39,563 bases of DNA from an uncultured Rhodospirillales bacterium (GTDB lineage: Bacteria > Pseudomonadota > Alphaproteobacteria > Acetobacterales > Acetobacteraceae). The notes under the pieces were generated by a model, which was not told the DNA's origin, made no database searches, and saw nothing but the letters and a program-made list of their open reading frames with translations. Each line of letters starts with the position of its first letter. The first letter of the stretch is position 1. Location: the NCBI GenBank assembly GCA_903928895.1, contig CAIYSR010000096.1, positions 1-39,563 of the forward strand. The letters run 5' to 3'. Below, one piece after another: positions 25,465-33,764 of the stretch. A program made the position numbers and the translations under genes.

Positions 25465-26131
25465 GCCGCGCCTCGGCGGCGGCGCGTTCTCCGTCATGGC
25501 TGGCAATCGCTTCGTGCAACTGTTCCCAGCCGCGCAGATTGCGGCGCCGGTGCGCGGGGGATTCATAGCTCCGCGTATGCATGACGGCTTGCGTTGCCAG
25601 CACGCTGATGGATGCAGTCAGCTTGGGGTTGTTCGCCGCGGTCAGAATGAGCACGGCAAGGCCCGATCGAACCTTGAGGAAGTCCAGCGGTGTTGCGATC
25701 GCGTCCTCTGTGATGGCGCGAAGGATCGACAGGCCACGTGCCATGATGCCCAGCAACTGACTACCCATTGACGCCGCGGCCTTGCGTGCCGCCAGCGCGA
25801 AGAGTTCGGCACGAACCTCGTAGAGATCGCTCACATCGGCGGCGGTCGGAAGATAGACCAGCGCTCCGCGGCGCGGCAGGAGTTCAACGAACCCTTCCTT
25901 GTGAAGAATACGCAGCGAATCGCGCACTGGAGCGCGTGAGACGTTGAACCGCGCCGCAAGGTCGGTCTCCGGGATACGCTCGCCCGGCCGCAGTTCTCCC
26001 TTGACGATGAGCCGCTTGACCGCGTTGGCGATCTGCTCAGACACGGACAGCGGGGCGTCGCGCGGACTGTTCACGCCAAGTCGACTGTCTACCGCCGCTT
26101 TCACGGCCGCTTTGAACTCAGGCAGGGTCAT
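25388..26131 (-). CDS. GntR-family transcriptional regulator, FCD subfamily
   Basis: A 247-residue regulator. The winged-helix domain is at about residues 28-95: VSEQIANAVKRLIVKGELRP, GERIPETDLAARFNVSRAPV and RDSLRILHKEGFVELLPRRG, the standard GntR pattern. The C-terminal all-helical FCD domain follows (DVSDLYEVRAELFALAARKA). ATG 26131 has GGAG seven bases upstream. The stop, 25388-25390, lies inside the coding sequence of the small membrane protein copy, which suggests the natural C-terminal end was replaced at a junction near 25390-25405; the protein is still near full length. It is divergent from the broken peptide-binding-protein gene that it probably controlled. Confidence 0.88.
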   Translation of the reverse strand: MTLPEFKAAVKAAVDSRLGVNSPRDAPLSVSEQIANAVKRLIVKGELRPGERIPETDLAARFNVSRAPVRDSLRILHKEGFVELLPRRGALVYLPTAADVSDLYEVRAELFALAARKAAASMGSQLLGIMARGLSILRAITEDAIATPLDFLKVRSGLAVLILTAANNPKLTASISVLATQAVMHTRSYESPAHRRRNLRGWEQLHEAIASHDGERAAAEARLMVLSSRDELLLRLHQEPARTQATA

Positions 26132-26240
26132 TCGTGCGCTCCGACTTTGTTGATAGGACCATGCTTCGCGTCCCTGCGCCATTGTGGGCGCAATTCGGGG
26201 GGCTGCTGCATCACGCGGCGATCGCCATCTTGACATGCCC

Positions 26241-26256
26241 AGTCGACTGTCGACAA
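26241..26256. promoter_or_regulatory. Candidate operator of the GntR regulator
   Basis: AGTCGACTGTCGACAA (26241-26256) contains two overlapping 8-bp palindromes, AGTCGACT and TGTCGACA; the second resembles the GT-N2-AC core bound by many FCD-type GntR regulators. It lies in the divergent gap between the regulator and the binding-protein gene. AGTCGACTGTC recurs at about 26087-26097 inside the regulator's own 5' coding sequence. Confidence 0.45.
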
Positions 26257-26362
26257 TCTCTTGAAAGCTTGGGGACGGACCAACGAAACAGCGCACCGCT
26301 CTGCAATCGCCGCCGATCGCAGTGCTTGCCGCGCCCAACGTGGTAGGGAGGAAGTAGCCGCA

Positions 26363-27760
26363 ATCAAAAATCAAACCGGTGACGGTGTCCGCAGCACACG
26401 GACCACCCGGCGTGCCGTCCTCGGAGGTGCGGCCGCGGCCGGATTGGCCCGCCCGGCACTGGCGCAGAAAGCGCGGACGCTTCGCTTCGTTCCATCGGCC
26501 AACCTGAGCGTGCTTGATCCGATGATCACCCCTGCCGGCGTCACCGTGGCGCACGGATTTCTCGCCTTCGATTCCCTCTACGGAGTCGATTCGGAGCAGC
26601 GTCCGAAGCCCCAGATGGCCGAGGGTCACGCGGTGTCCGACGACGGCCGCGTATGGCACATCAAGCTTCGCGACGGACTCAAGTTCCACGACGGCGAGCC
26701 AGTACTGGCGCGCGATGCCGCCGCGAGCGTGCTGCGCTGGTCGGCCCGCGACAGCTTCGGCCAGGCCGCGCGCGGCTTCGTTGACACGATCGACGCCGCC
26801 GACGACCGCACCTTGCGCATCCGGCTGAAACGGCCGATGGGCGCGCTGCTCGACGCTCTCGCCCACCCCTCGGGGATCCCGCTCACGATCATGCCCGAAC
26901 GTCTTGCCAAGACCGACCCCTTCAAGCCGGTCACCGAGATTGTCGGTTCGGGACCATACCGCTTCCTCAAGGACGAGTTCGTCTCCGGCAGCCGCGTCGC
27001 CTACAGCCGCTTCGACGGCTACGTGGCGCGCGCGGAAGCCCCGGACCTCACCAGCGGCGGCAAGCGCGCCTGGTTCGACCGCATCGAATGGTCGATCATC
27101 CCCGACCCCGCGACCGCGGCGGTGGCATTGCAGAAAGGTGAGGTGGACTGGTACGAGTATGCGCTGCTCGATCTGCTGCCGCAACTCGTGCGCGACCATA
27201 ACGTTACCGTCCGCAACGTCACCGACAACGGACTTGGCTCGGTCGTCCGTTTCAACTTCCTGAACCCGCCGTTCAACAATGTGGCGCTGCGCCGCATCGT
27301 GCGCGATGCGGTCCAGCAGGTCGACTTCATGCGCGCCATCGTCGGCGACGACAGCAAGGGTTTCGCCGAATGCCACGCGATGTTCCTCTGCGGCCATCCG
27401 GGCGTCACCGACTACGGCACCGCCACGACGACCGGCCCGAAGGACATCGACCGCCTGCGCCAGGCAGTCCGTGATGCCGGCTATGGCGGCGAGAAGGTGG
27501 TTATCCTCAACGCCACCGACTACACGTTCCTGTCGAGCCAAGGGCTGCTGATGGCGGAACTGCTGCGCAAGCTCGGCTTCAACGTCGACCTGCGAGACGT
27601 CGATTTCGGCACGCTTCTGCGCGTGCGCAACTCCAAGGAGCCGTCCGACAAGGGCGGCTGGAGCCTCTTCCCCACCAGCGCCGCCGCCCTGGCACTGATC
27701 AATCCCGCCGTGAACTATTACACGCGCGGGCCGGCCGAGGGCGGCTGGGCGGGCTGGTAT
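26363..27760 (+). pseudogene. Family-5 ABC substrate-binding protein, start codon lost and C-terminus truncated
   Basis: The coding sequence reads IKNQTGDGVRSTRTTRRAVL (a twin-arginine-type signal ending in LARPALAQ) and continues as a normal dipeptide/oligopeptide-type binding protein: HAVSDDGRVWHIKLRDGLKF, GSGPYRFLKDEFVSGSRVAY, VVRFNFLNPPFNNVALRRIV. GGGAGGA (26346-26352) stands ten bases before ATC 26363, where an ATG would be expected; no ATG, GTG or TTG is suitably placed. At about 27760, after GGWAGWY, the sequence becomes antisense phage-like DNA, so roughly the last 60-80 residues are missing. Both lesions indicate a pseudogene. Confidence 0.8.
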
Positions 27761-27762
27761 GT

Positions 27763-27850
27763 GAGTGCCGAGGCGGACCTTGGCCAGCGTGCCCTTCGGC
27801 ATCAGGTTGGGGTTCTGCTTCGCGTCGTTGTAGTCGTTCCACATGGCCAT
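27763..27850 (-). pseudogene. Phage-like protein, N-terminal fragment at a recombination junction
   Basis: From ATG 27850 the minus strand reads MAMWNDYNDAKQNPNLMPKG then TLAKVRLG and then runs into antisense of the binding-protein gene. The start looks like phage or plasmid DNA-metabolism proteins (DUF669-like) that sit after an AAA_24 ATPase, as here (17 bases after the ATPase stop). Only about 28 residues remain. Confidence 0.45.
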
Positions 27851-27867
27851 TGTTCAGTGCTCCTGCG

Positions 27868-28767
27868 TCAGGACTGGGCGTCGGGGGAAGGAAGGGCGGG
27901 GTCGGCCGGGCGGTCGAACACCAGGCGCTCGATGGGAGCGCGGGCGGACGACCGGATCTTCTCGAACAGCCGGCCGAGATGCGGCTCCTCGATGAGATCG
28001 AGCCGGCCGGAGCGGTCTTTCGCGGGGTAACCCCAGGGGTTCAGGGTCTGGCAGACGAGGCCCCGGAAGGGCTTTCCGGCCTCATCCTTGATCTCCGCCA
28101 GGGTCAGCACCTCATCGACGATGCCGGGCAACTCGAGGCCGGTCTTGGCGCCGTCGATTTGCGGCGAGAACACGCGACGATTGAAATCGTCGAGCTTCTC
28201 GTCGAGCACGCCGACGAAGATGACGTTCTTGCGCCGGGTGTGCTGCAAATGGGTCAACCAGCCGATCATTTCGCGGCCGTGCAAACCGTAGGCGCCGCGA
28301 AGGTCTGGACGGCCGGTCTTGTCGGAGAACCCCTCGGGCTGGCCGCGGCACCATTGCAGGCAGAGGCGGCCGGCGACGGTGATGGAGTCCACGAAGATTG
28401 TGTCGTAGCGGTCCAGTTGGCTCGCATCGCCGAACTTCGCGCGGACCTTCTCATACGAGGCCGCCGAATAGGGCTGGTCGTCGCGCAGGGCGGGGTTGGG
28501 TCCGCCGATGAAGCACGCGAGCTCCTGACAGTCCTCCCACGTGCGCGGACGCATGCTGTCGCCCTGCCAATCCTCGACGGCGAGATCACCGGCCTCGAGG
28601 TCGACGAACAGCGTCGTTGTGCTCAGCAGTGTCATCAGCAGGGTGGTCTTGCCGATCCCCGCCTTGCCGAAAATCGCGGCCTTGATGCCGCGGGGCTCGG
28701 CCATACGCTGGTCGGCGGTGACGATCTGCAGGCGCCGCGGCAGCGTGTCCTGGGTGACGTCGCTCAC
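27868..28767 (-). CDS. Phage-type ATP-binding protein (AAA_24, RecA/Sak4-like)
   Basis: A 299-residue cytoplasmic ATPase. Walker A is IFGKAGIGKTTLLM (about residues 32-45), followed by LFVDLEAGDLAVEDW (about 53-67) and the Walker B-like YDTIFVDSITVAGRLCLQWC (about 121-140). This is the AAA_24 arrangement common in phages, where such proteins assist recombination or replication. It overlaps the upstream gene by four bases and is followed at 17 bases by the truncated phage gene. It seems intact. Confidence 0.8.
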   Translation of the reverse strand: MSDVTQDTLPRRLQIVTADQRMAEPRGIKAAIFGKAGIGKTTLLMTLLSTTTLFVDLEAGDLAVEDWQGDSMRPRTWEDCQELACFIGGPNPALRDDQPYSAASYEKVRAKFGDASQLDRYDTIFVDSITVAGRLCLQWCRGQPEGFSDKTGRPDLRGAYGLHGREMIGWLTHLQHTRRKNVIFVGVLDEKLDDFNRRVFSPQIDGAKTGLELPGIVDEVLTLAEIKDEAGKPFRGLVCQTLNPWGYPAKDRSGRLDLIEEPHLGRLFEKIRSSARAPIERLVFDRPADPALPSPDAQS

Positions 28768-29237
28768 TTCGCGCCCCCATCCGCTTTGATCACCGCGGTC
28801 ACCGCATTGGCCGTCCCCACGGCGCCGGCCTGGCGCGCGAGGTCGTGGATGCGCTTCAGGTCGCTCGCCATCCGGTAGAGTGCGGACGCCTCGTTTTGGA
28901 GCGCCGCGGTGGCAAACGCGATGTCATCGACCGAAGCATCGATCAGATGCTTGGTGACAACGAGCGAGCCATTGGCGCCGGTCGGGATGGCGATCTTCTC
29001 GGGCAGGTCGTCGAGCCAATATTTCTTGCGCACGGCGTCGAGCGTGCTCTTGCTCTGGGGCGTTGCCGGCGCCGCCGACACGGCGGTGGTGGTGGGCGTG
29101 GCCGTGGCGGGCGGCGCGGCGGTGCCGGACATCGCGATCAGTGCGGGCGAGAAGCCCAATGTGGCCAGGAGGTAGCGGCGAAAGGTGGTCATCGGGGGGG
29201 GAAGCTCCGTCTTGTCGTGGAGCGCCGCCTTCGTCAT
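28764..29237 (-). CDS. Hypothetical phage-like protein upstream of the ATPase
   Basis: A protein of about 157 residues from ATG 29237; ATG 29192 (MTTFRRYLLATLGFSPALIA) is an alternative, and neither has a clear ribosome-binding site. The middle is low-complexity (A, P and T rich, about residues 40-65), and the C-terminal half is a compact helical domain (LDAVRKKYWLDDLPEKIAIP, then LQNEASALYRMASDLKRIHD). I do not recognise the family. The stop overlaps the ATPase start by four bases, so the two are coupled. Confidence 0.6.
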   Translation of the reverse strand: MTKAALHDKTELPPPMTTFRRYLLATLGFSPALIAMSGTAAPPATATPTTTAVSAAPATPQSKSTLDAVRKKYWLDDLPEKIAIPTGANGSLVVTKHLIDASVDDIAFATAALQNEASALYRMASDLKRIHDLARQAGAVGTANAVTAVIKADGGAK

Positions 29238-29342
29238 GGAGTGAACTGCCGGGCCCCGACGCGGTGCGGAGCAGACCGTCCTGGTATTTCCGCCGGGAGG
29301 CGGTGTTGCATTCCCAGGAAGACCCGGCAGCAAGCCGGGGGG

Positions 29343-29564
29343 TTAGGCGCTGCGCGCAAGCGCGGGCGTCGGGGACGTCTGGGCGGTGCTGGCGCGGGTC
29401 TGCTGCGCCTCGAAGGCTTCGACTTCCTCAAGGCGATAGACGACGCGGCCGCCGATCTTGATGTAGCGCGGCCCCTGGCCGACCCAGCGCCAGCGCTCAA
29501 GCGTGCGCGGGCTGATGTTCCAGCGCTCTGCCAAATCGTCTTGGTTCATGTGTTTGACGGACAT
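29343..29564 (-). CDS. Small helix-turn-helix protein (AlpA/excisionase-like, HTH_17)
   Basis: A 73-residue protein: MNQDDLAERWNISPRTLERW, RWVGQGPRYIKIGGRVVYRL and EEVEAFEAQQ form the MerR-like helix-turn-helix plus wing typical of AlpA-type phage regulators and excisionases. ATG 29564 follows GGAG at good spacing. It is the first gene of the leftward phage-like block (this gene, 28764, 27868, 27763). No integrase is visible in the window. Confidence 0.8.
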   Translation of the reverse strand: MSVKHMNQDDLAERWNISPRTLERWRWVGQGPRYIKIGGRVVYRLEEVEAFEAQQTRASTAQTSPTPALARSA

Positions 29565-29693
29565 CCACGCTCTCCGTTGAGTTACTCGACGCATTGCCCG
29601 GCTACGCCTAGGCGCTCTGGTATGCTTTATTTTCAACGGCTTGCGTGTGTTTTTATATGGTCAGGTCGGAGTTATCGTGTGACCCCTGGGCAC

Positions 29694-29717
29694 AAAAAAA
29701 GCCCCGGATTCCGGGGC
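29694..29717 (-). terminator. Rho-independent terminator of the QueC-like operon
   Basis: On the minus strand a perfect 7-bp stem, GCCCCGG with CCGGGGC (29701-29707 and 29711-29717), with a three-base loop, is followed by seven T (plus-strand A run 29694-29700). It lies about 30 bases after the stop of the QueC-like gene at 29748 and is a textbook terminator. Confidence 0.85.
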
Positions 29718-29747
29718 TCTCAGGGGGCGAGTTGTGACGTGGGAGAC

Positions 29748-31610
29748 TCAGGCTTGTGACGTGACCTTGTCCCCGACCCGGATATCGCCAACCGAGATCT
29801 CACGCCATTCGGGGTTAAGGCGATAGCCGCTACGAGGCTTCGTCTCGATGAAGGTATCTTGGTCCAATAGGATGCCGAGCATTACGGTCAGCGGTTCGAG
29901 AGCCTCTCGCAACCTTGTCAGTTGGCGACGCATTGACTGATCGTCGACACCAAGTCGCTCCGCCAAGTTTGCGGGGGATAAGAATGGAACGTCTGCTCGT
30001 TTCTTTTTGGCGTTCCGGAAATTGTCGATGAGCGCCGCGACAACACGGAAGTTCGCGCCTTCCAAATGATGTCCGCCATGAAACAGAACATGCTTGGCCG
30101 CCTCATCGAAACAGAACTCAAGCACCGGGGCGCCAAGGCGATCCATGAATGCCTTGGCCTGTGCATCGTAGTCAGAAGCAGGCGCGACATCGACGTGACC
30201 ACGGTTAAAACATGTTGCCAGCAGCGAGCCGGATGGCAACTCATTCCGGTATAGTGGTCCAGCGTACGCGGATGCCGCCGCCGTGATGACGTCCTCGACT
30301 GCCTTCGCATGGCGTTGAAAGAGGTCAAAAATCTGATCTCCCGCATTATCGGTCGACAAGCCTGGAAAGCAGTCGAGCGCGGACACGACTTCTGGGAAGT
30401 CTACGAGGAACCTCTCTTTGGGCGTCGACCGGACCCGCTGAAATAAAGAGACGTAACTGAGCGCCATACGCAGATCATCGTCGGCGCTACGATCGGCAAG
30501 GAGAAGGTCACGCATGTAGTTGCCGGACGGCTCATGATCTTCCATGCTGGCAGCAAGCACGGCGAAACGGCGGTCGATGCATTGCGAACAAACGCCACAG
30601 TGCTTCTGGTTCATGCTCCACTTCCGCGGGCGTGTACAACTGACCGTTTGGCCGAGCATGTCGGCCATCCCCGCTTCCTTGATCTTCTGGGTCACCTCCA
30701 TCTTCGTCAGCCATTGAAGCGGCGTCCGGATGTTGATTTGGCGATCCAAAAGCATCGAGAACAGCGTCTCCAGCCCACGCAGCACCTTGGGGTGTGTTGT
30801 GCGCGTTGCTCGGCCTCCAATGACATCGCCTGCCAGTGGCAGATTGATGCTGACGACTCCATTCTCATAGAAGCTAAAACTGTCCTTGCCGGACATCGTC
30901 GCCACCACCAGCCCGAGGCAGGCGAACAGGAATGACCGCGTTCGCTGGGTAAACTCGCGAGCCCGCTCGCTCTCGTTGCTCACCCATACCGGAATGTAGG
31001 ATAGCCGGCGATCAAAGCCGCGCTGCTTCAGGCCTTCCACCAGGCTTTCCTGAACCGCCCGAACCTTGGTGGAGGAATAGTGCCCAACAAGCGTTACCGA
31101 TTTACCGAGTGTGACGATGTCGTTGACGGCCCCCGCGAACGAGTCGATGCCGCCGGAGAACAAGGCGACCTCGTCGTGCTCCGCAGAGGCATCAATCAAA
31201 TCTGAAAAGTATCGTTCTTTCGGCTGGACCGGCGTCTCTGCCTTGCGAAAGTCGAACTCGTAGCTGTCGTCCGACAAAAATCCGAGAGTGGTCGCCAGAA
31301 CCTCATGAAGGTCAGGGTCCTGCCAGACCTCCAGCCGACGCACTGGAATCGAAAACCGCAGGCTGCGACGCCAATTCTCCCCAAAATTCGTCAGTTTGTC
31401 CGAGCCTCGAACCAGTTTCTGGTCTGCGCAGTAGACGTAGGCTGCTACCTCCAGGAGGTCGATCAGCAGATCAGGCACGTTGCCGAGCATCGTCCGGCTG
31501 ATGTAGTCAATGCGCAGATTGACGTTCTTGTCCGCTCCATGGACATCCAAGGTGATCGCGTCGGAGCCAGACGGCCGTGAAACTCCGCATTCGATCAGAA
31601 ATCGCTTCAC
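29748..31610 (-). CDS. QueC-like PP-loop protein, candidate anti-phage component (QatC/Cap9-like)
   Basis: A 620-residue protein with a 7-cyano-7-deazaguanine-synthase-like core. The PP-loop ATP-pyrophosphatase motif is ALFSGGIDSFAGA (about residues 149-161, SGGxDS at 152-157). A QueC-type zinc cluster follows: Cys325, then HCGVCSQC (Cys338, 341, 344). Housekeeping QueC is about 230 residues; here about 140 N-terminal and 270 C-terminal residues are added. The C-terminus contains a winged-helix-like segment (LAERLGVDDQSMRRQLTRLR). Long QueC-like proteins occur in defence systems (QatC of QatABCD, Cap9 of type IV CBASS). The start overlaps its upstream partner by four bases and a strong terminator follows. 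No other queuosine or preQ0 gene is nearby, which supports a defence rather than a tRNA-modification role. Confidence 0.78.
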   Translation of the reverse strand: MKRFLIECGVSRPSGSDAITLDVHGADKNVNLRIDYISRTMLGNVPDLLIDLLEVAAYVYCADQKLVRGSDKLTNFGENWRRSLRFSIPVRRLEVWQDPDLHEVLATTLGFLSDDSYEFDFRKAETPVQPKERYFSDLIDASAEHDEVALFSGGIDSFAGAVNDIVTLGKSVTLVGHYSSTKVRAVQESLVEGLKQRGFDRRLSYIPVWVSNESERAREFTQRTRSFLFACLGLVVATMSGKDSFSFYENGVVSINLPLAGDVIGGRATRTTHPKVLRGLETLFSMLLDRQINIRTPLQWLTKMEVTQKIKEAGMADMLGQTVSCTRPRKWSMNQKHCGVCSQCIDRRFAVLAASMEDHEPSGNYMRDLLLADRSADDDLRMALSYVSLFQRVRSTPKERFLVDFPEVVSALDCFPGLSTDNAGDQIFDLFQRHAKAVEDVITAAASAYAGPLYRNELPSGSLLATCFNRGHVDVAPASDYDAQAKAFMDRLGAPVLEFCFDEAAKHVLFHGGHHLEGANFRVVAALIDNFRNAKKKRADVPFLSPANLAERLGVDDQSMRRQLTRLREALEPLTVMLGILLDQDTFIETKPRSGYRLNPEWREISVGDIRVGDKVTSQA

Positions 31611-32395
31611 GGCGCGCCCTTTCTCATATCGAGTTCGATTCTGATCTTCTCGACCGCATGGCCGGAGAATCGACGAACGTCATTTTTTGATATCTGTTTG
31701 CCGTCCCTGTAGTGGTTCTTGCCGAGCCAGTCCTTGGCGAAGGCCCGCATGATGAGGGCCGCCTCATCGCAGTGGCGTCGGATAGAGCCATTGAACGCAC
31801 GGAGATCGTGCACAGATCGCGCGACCCGACCGGCGCCAACCATATTGTGGAGGTTTCGATCCACGTAGTAGTGGATCACGCGGTCGACGAACTCCGCATA
31901 AAACCGATGCGCAAGCGCCGCAAACTGCTCTGTCCCCTTGAGCGCCGCAACCGAGGTGCGTACATCGATGGCCGTCGGAACCCATAGGGTTGGCAACGCG
32001 TCCCGCACCGCTTCCCCCAGCGCCGACAATCCAGCGCGTCGCGCTATCTCGCCAAGGTCCGTCGCACCAGCATGCAGCCCGCGCTGAACCTTTTCTATGG
32101 CTCGGTCGTAGCCGACCAGCACGTCCGTCAGGGAGGTTGGCGTCACGCCTGCCATGCCCAGTTCAGCGAGACTGGCCTGGAAATCTTTCGAAGCGGCAGC
32201 CTGGGGCACCCGGATGAGAAGCCACAAGGCCTCGATGAAAACCGGGTCTTTCAGGGCGAGCTGCAACGCGTCACGGCCGACCGCGGTAACTTGATCCACC
32301 AGATCTTTGGTAGGAGTACCACCCGTCACCAAATACCTGATGATCTCAGGCAACAGGCGATGAGCAGGTAGCTTCCCAAGTCGCTGATGTCCCAT
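31607..32395 (-). CDS. Helical partner of the QueC-like protein, unknown function
   Basis: A 262-residue, mostly helical protein without signal or membrane span. It starts MGHQRLGKLPAHRLLPEIIR and includes LAHRFYAEFVDRVIHYYVDR (about residues 161-180) and a basic C-terminus (DVRRFSGHAVEKIRIELDMR). It overlaps the QueC-like gene by ATGA, and the two share one terminator, so they form a two-gene unit. In QatABCD a helical QatB precedes QatC; I cannot show by eye that this is a QatB homologue, and no QatA ATPase or QatD nuclease is present. No good ribosome-binding site is seen before ATG 32395. Confidence 0.65.
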   Translation of the reverse strand: MGHQRLGKLPAHRLLPEIIRYLVTGGTPTKDLVDQVTAVGRDALQLALKDPVFIEALWLLIRVPQAAASKDFQASLAELGMAGVTPTSLTDVLVGYDRAIEKVQRGLHAGATDLGEIARRAGLSALGEAVRDALPTLWVPTAIDVRTSVAALKGTEQFAALAHRFYAEFVDRVIHYYVDRNLHNMVGAGRVARSVHDLRAFNGSIRRHCDEAALIMRAFAKDWLGKNHYRDGKQISKNDVRRFSGHAVEKIRIELDMRKGAP

Positions 32396-32491
32396 CGCGC
32401 GGCTACCCGCGGTTCGCTTGTGGCGCAGCCGCCGGGCCGTTCGACCAAGGAACCCTCGACATCAGGCGGAACCTCTCGTTAGGGTCGGGAC

Positions 32492-32538
32492 AAAGAAAGG
32501 ATTTCACGGTATCCTTTCTTTTTCAGGATGCCAAGGAA
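32492..32538 (+). promoter_or_regulatory. Overlapping inverted repeats before the fic gene (probable operator)
   Basis: AAAGAAAGGAT (32492-32502) pairs perfectly with ATCCTTTCTTT (32511-32521). The right arm is also part of a second inverted repeat, GGTATCCT (32509-32516) with AGGATGCC (32526-32533, one mismatch). Such nested sites just upstream of a gene whose product ends in a winged helix suggest autoregulation. Termination of an upstream transcript is unlikely because the neighbouring gene is divergent. Confidence 0.6.
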
Positions 32539-32555
32539 AGGAGCCTTTCGTAACC

Positions 32556-33728
32556 ATGGCTTCAGAACGAGAGGCCTCGCGGCTTGGACGGAAGGTAACC
32601 ATCTCGACAATCGGGGAGAAGGCTGAAGCATTCGTACCCCCGCGTCTGCCGCCAACCCCAGGCGTGCAGATGGATGGCCTCTACCGAAAACTCGAGAGCG
32701 CGAATCGCGCGCTCGGTAGGCTCGATGGGGTCACGTCGATCCTGCCTGACACCCCTTTGTTTCTCTACATGTATGTGAGGAAGGAGGCGCTGCTCTCGTC
32801 GCAGATCGAGGGCACGCAGTCATCACTCTCCGACCTTTTGCTCTTTGAAAGTGAGGAGGCGCCCGGCGTGCCGCTGGACGACGTCCAGGAGGTGTCGAAC
32901 TACGTTGCTGCGATGAACCATGGCCTTACCCGAATTCGGGAGGGCTTTCCGCTCTCGCTCCGGCTCATTCGCGAAATCCATGACATCCTCCTGTCGAAAG
33001 GCCGTGGCAGCACCAAACAGCCTGGTGAATTCCGGCGCTCACAGAACTGGATCGGGGGCACACGCCCCGGAAACGCTCTCTTCGTGCCGCCGCCTCCTGA
33101 GTTCGTCCTGGACCTGCTGTCCGACCTCGAGGCGTTTATCCACGCCGACACTCCGGGCATCCCGTCACTGATCAAAGCAGGGCTGGTCCATGTTCAGTTC
33201 GAGACCATTCATCCGTTCCTTGACGGCAATGGGCGGTTGGGACGGCTCCTGATCACATTTCTTCTCTGCACGCAGGGTATCCTCAAGGAGCCGATCCTCT
33301 ATCTCAGCCTGTATTTCAAAACGCATCGTCGGCACTATTACGATCTGCTGCAGCGCGTTCGGGAGCATGGCGACTGGGAAGCCTGGATCGAGTTCTTTCT
33401 GGACGGCATCACCGAGACGTCGCTGCAGGCGGCAGAAGCAGCCCGCGAGATCCTCAGCCTGTTCGAGGCTGATCGGCAGCGAATCGGGACTCTCGGTCGC
33501 CCGGCGGCATCTGCGCTTCGGGTCCACCAACTCCTGCAGCAGAAGCCGATCATCGGGATTCCTGCGGCGGCGCAAAAGCTGGCCATCTCGCCTCCGACGA
33601 TCGCGAAGTCGATCCAGCATCTGGAGGACCTCGGCATCGTGCGTGAGATCACCGGAAAGCAGCGCAGCCGGATGTTCGTGTATGGTGGTTATCTGAGCAT
33701 CCTCAGCAGAGGAACAGAGCCGCTGTGA
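32556..33728 (+). CDS. Fic-family protein (predicted AMP-transferase) with C-terminal winged helix
   Basis: A 390-residue protein. Residues about 35-110 form a Fic_N-like domain that contains the inhibitory motif SSQIEGT (81-87), which blocks ATP binding in class II Fic proteins. The Fic core carries the catalytic motif HPFLDGNGRLGR (219-230), with all key residues. The C-terminal ~90 residues (ALRVHQLLQQKPIIGIPAAA, then ISPPTIAKSIQHLEDLGIVR) are a winged helix. Family members transfer AMP from ATP to target-protein hydroxyls. ATG 32556 has AAGGAG 13 bases upstream, a long spacing. It is divergent from the QueC-like operon with the palindromic operator between. Confidence 0.9.
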   Translation: MASEREASRLGRKVTISTIGEKAEAFVPPRLPPTPGVQMDGLYRKLESANRALGRLDGVTSILPDTPLFLYMYVRKEALLSSQIEGTQSSLSDLLLFESEEAPGVPLDDVQEVSNYVAAMNHGLTRIREGFPLSLRLIREIHDILLSKGRGSTKQPGEFRRSQNWIGGTRPGNALFVPPPPEFVLDLLSDLEAFIHADTPGIPSLIKAGLVHVQFETIHPFLDGNGRLGRLLITFLLCTQGILKEPILYLSLYFKTHRRHYYDLLQRVREHGDWEAWIEFFLDGITETSLQAAEAAREILSLFEADRQRIGTLGRPAASALRVHQLLQQKPIIGIPAAAQKLAISPPTIAKSIQHLEDLGIVREITGKQRSRMFVYGGYLSILSRGTEPL

Positions 33729-33764
33729 GCTCACAAGTCGCCTGCCATTGCGAGGACAGTGACC

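Noticed and set aside
26053-26262. Partial duplication of the GntR 5' coding region in its upstream gap (VDSRLG...SPRD appears twice on the minus strand)
   Set aside because: The match is short and interrupted; shared AGTCGACTGTC is better explained as a possible second operator, and I could not support a duplication.
26132-27850. An N-terminal extension of the GntR regulator to an 820-residue protein
   Set aside because: The extension is antisense to the family-5 binding-protein gene; the winged-helix domain and ribosome-binding site place the true start at 26131.
29748-32395. A complete QatABCD system
   Set aside because: No KAP/AAA ATPase (QatA) or TatD-type nuclease (QatD) is adjacent; the downstream side ends at a terminator and the upstream neighbour is a divergent fic gene.
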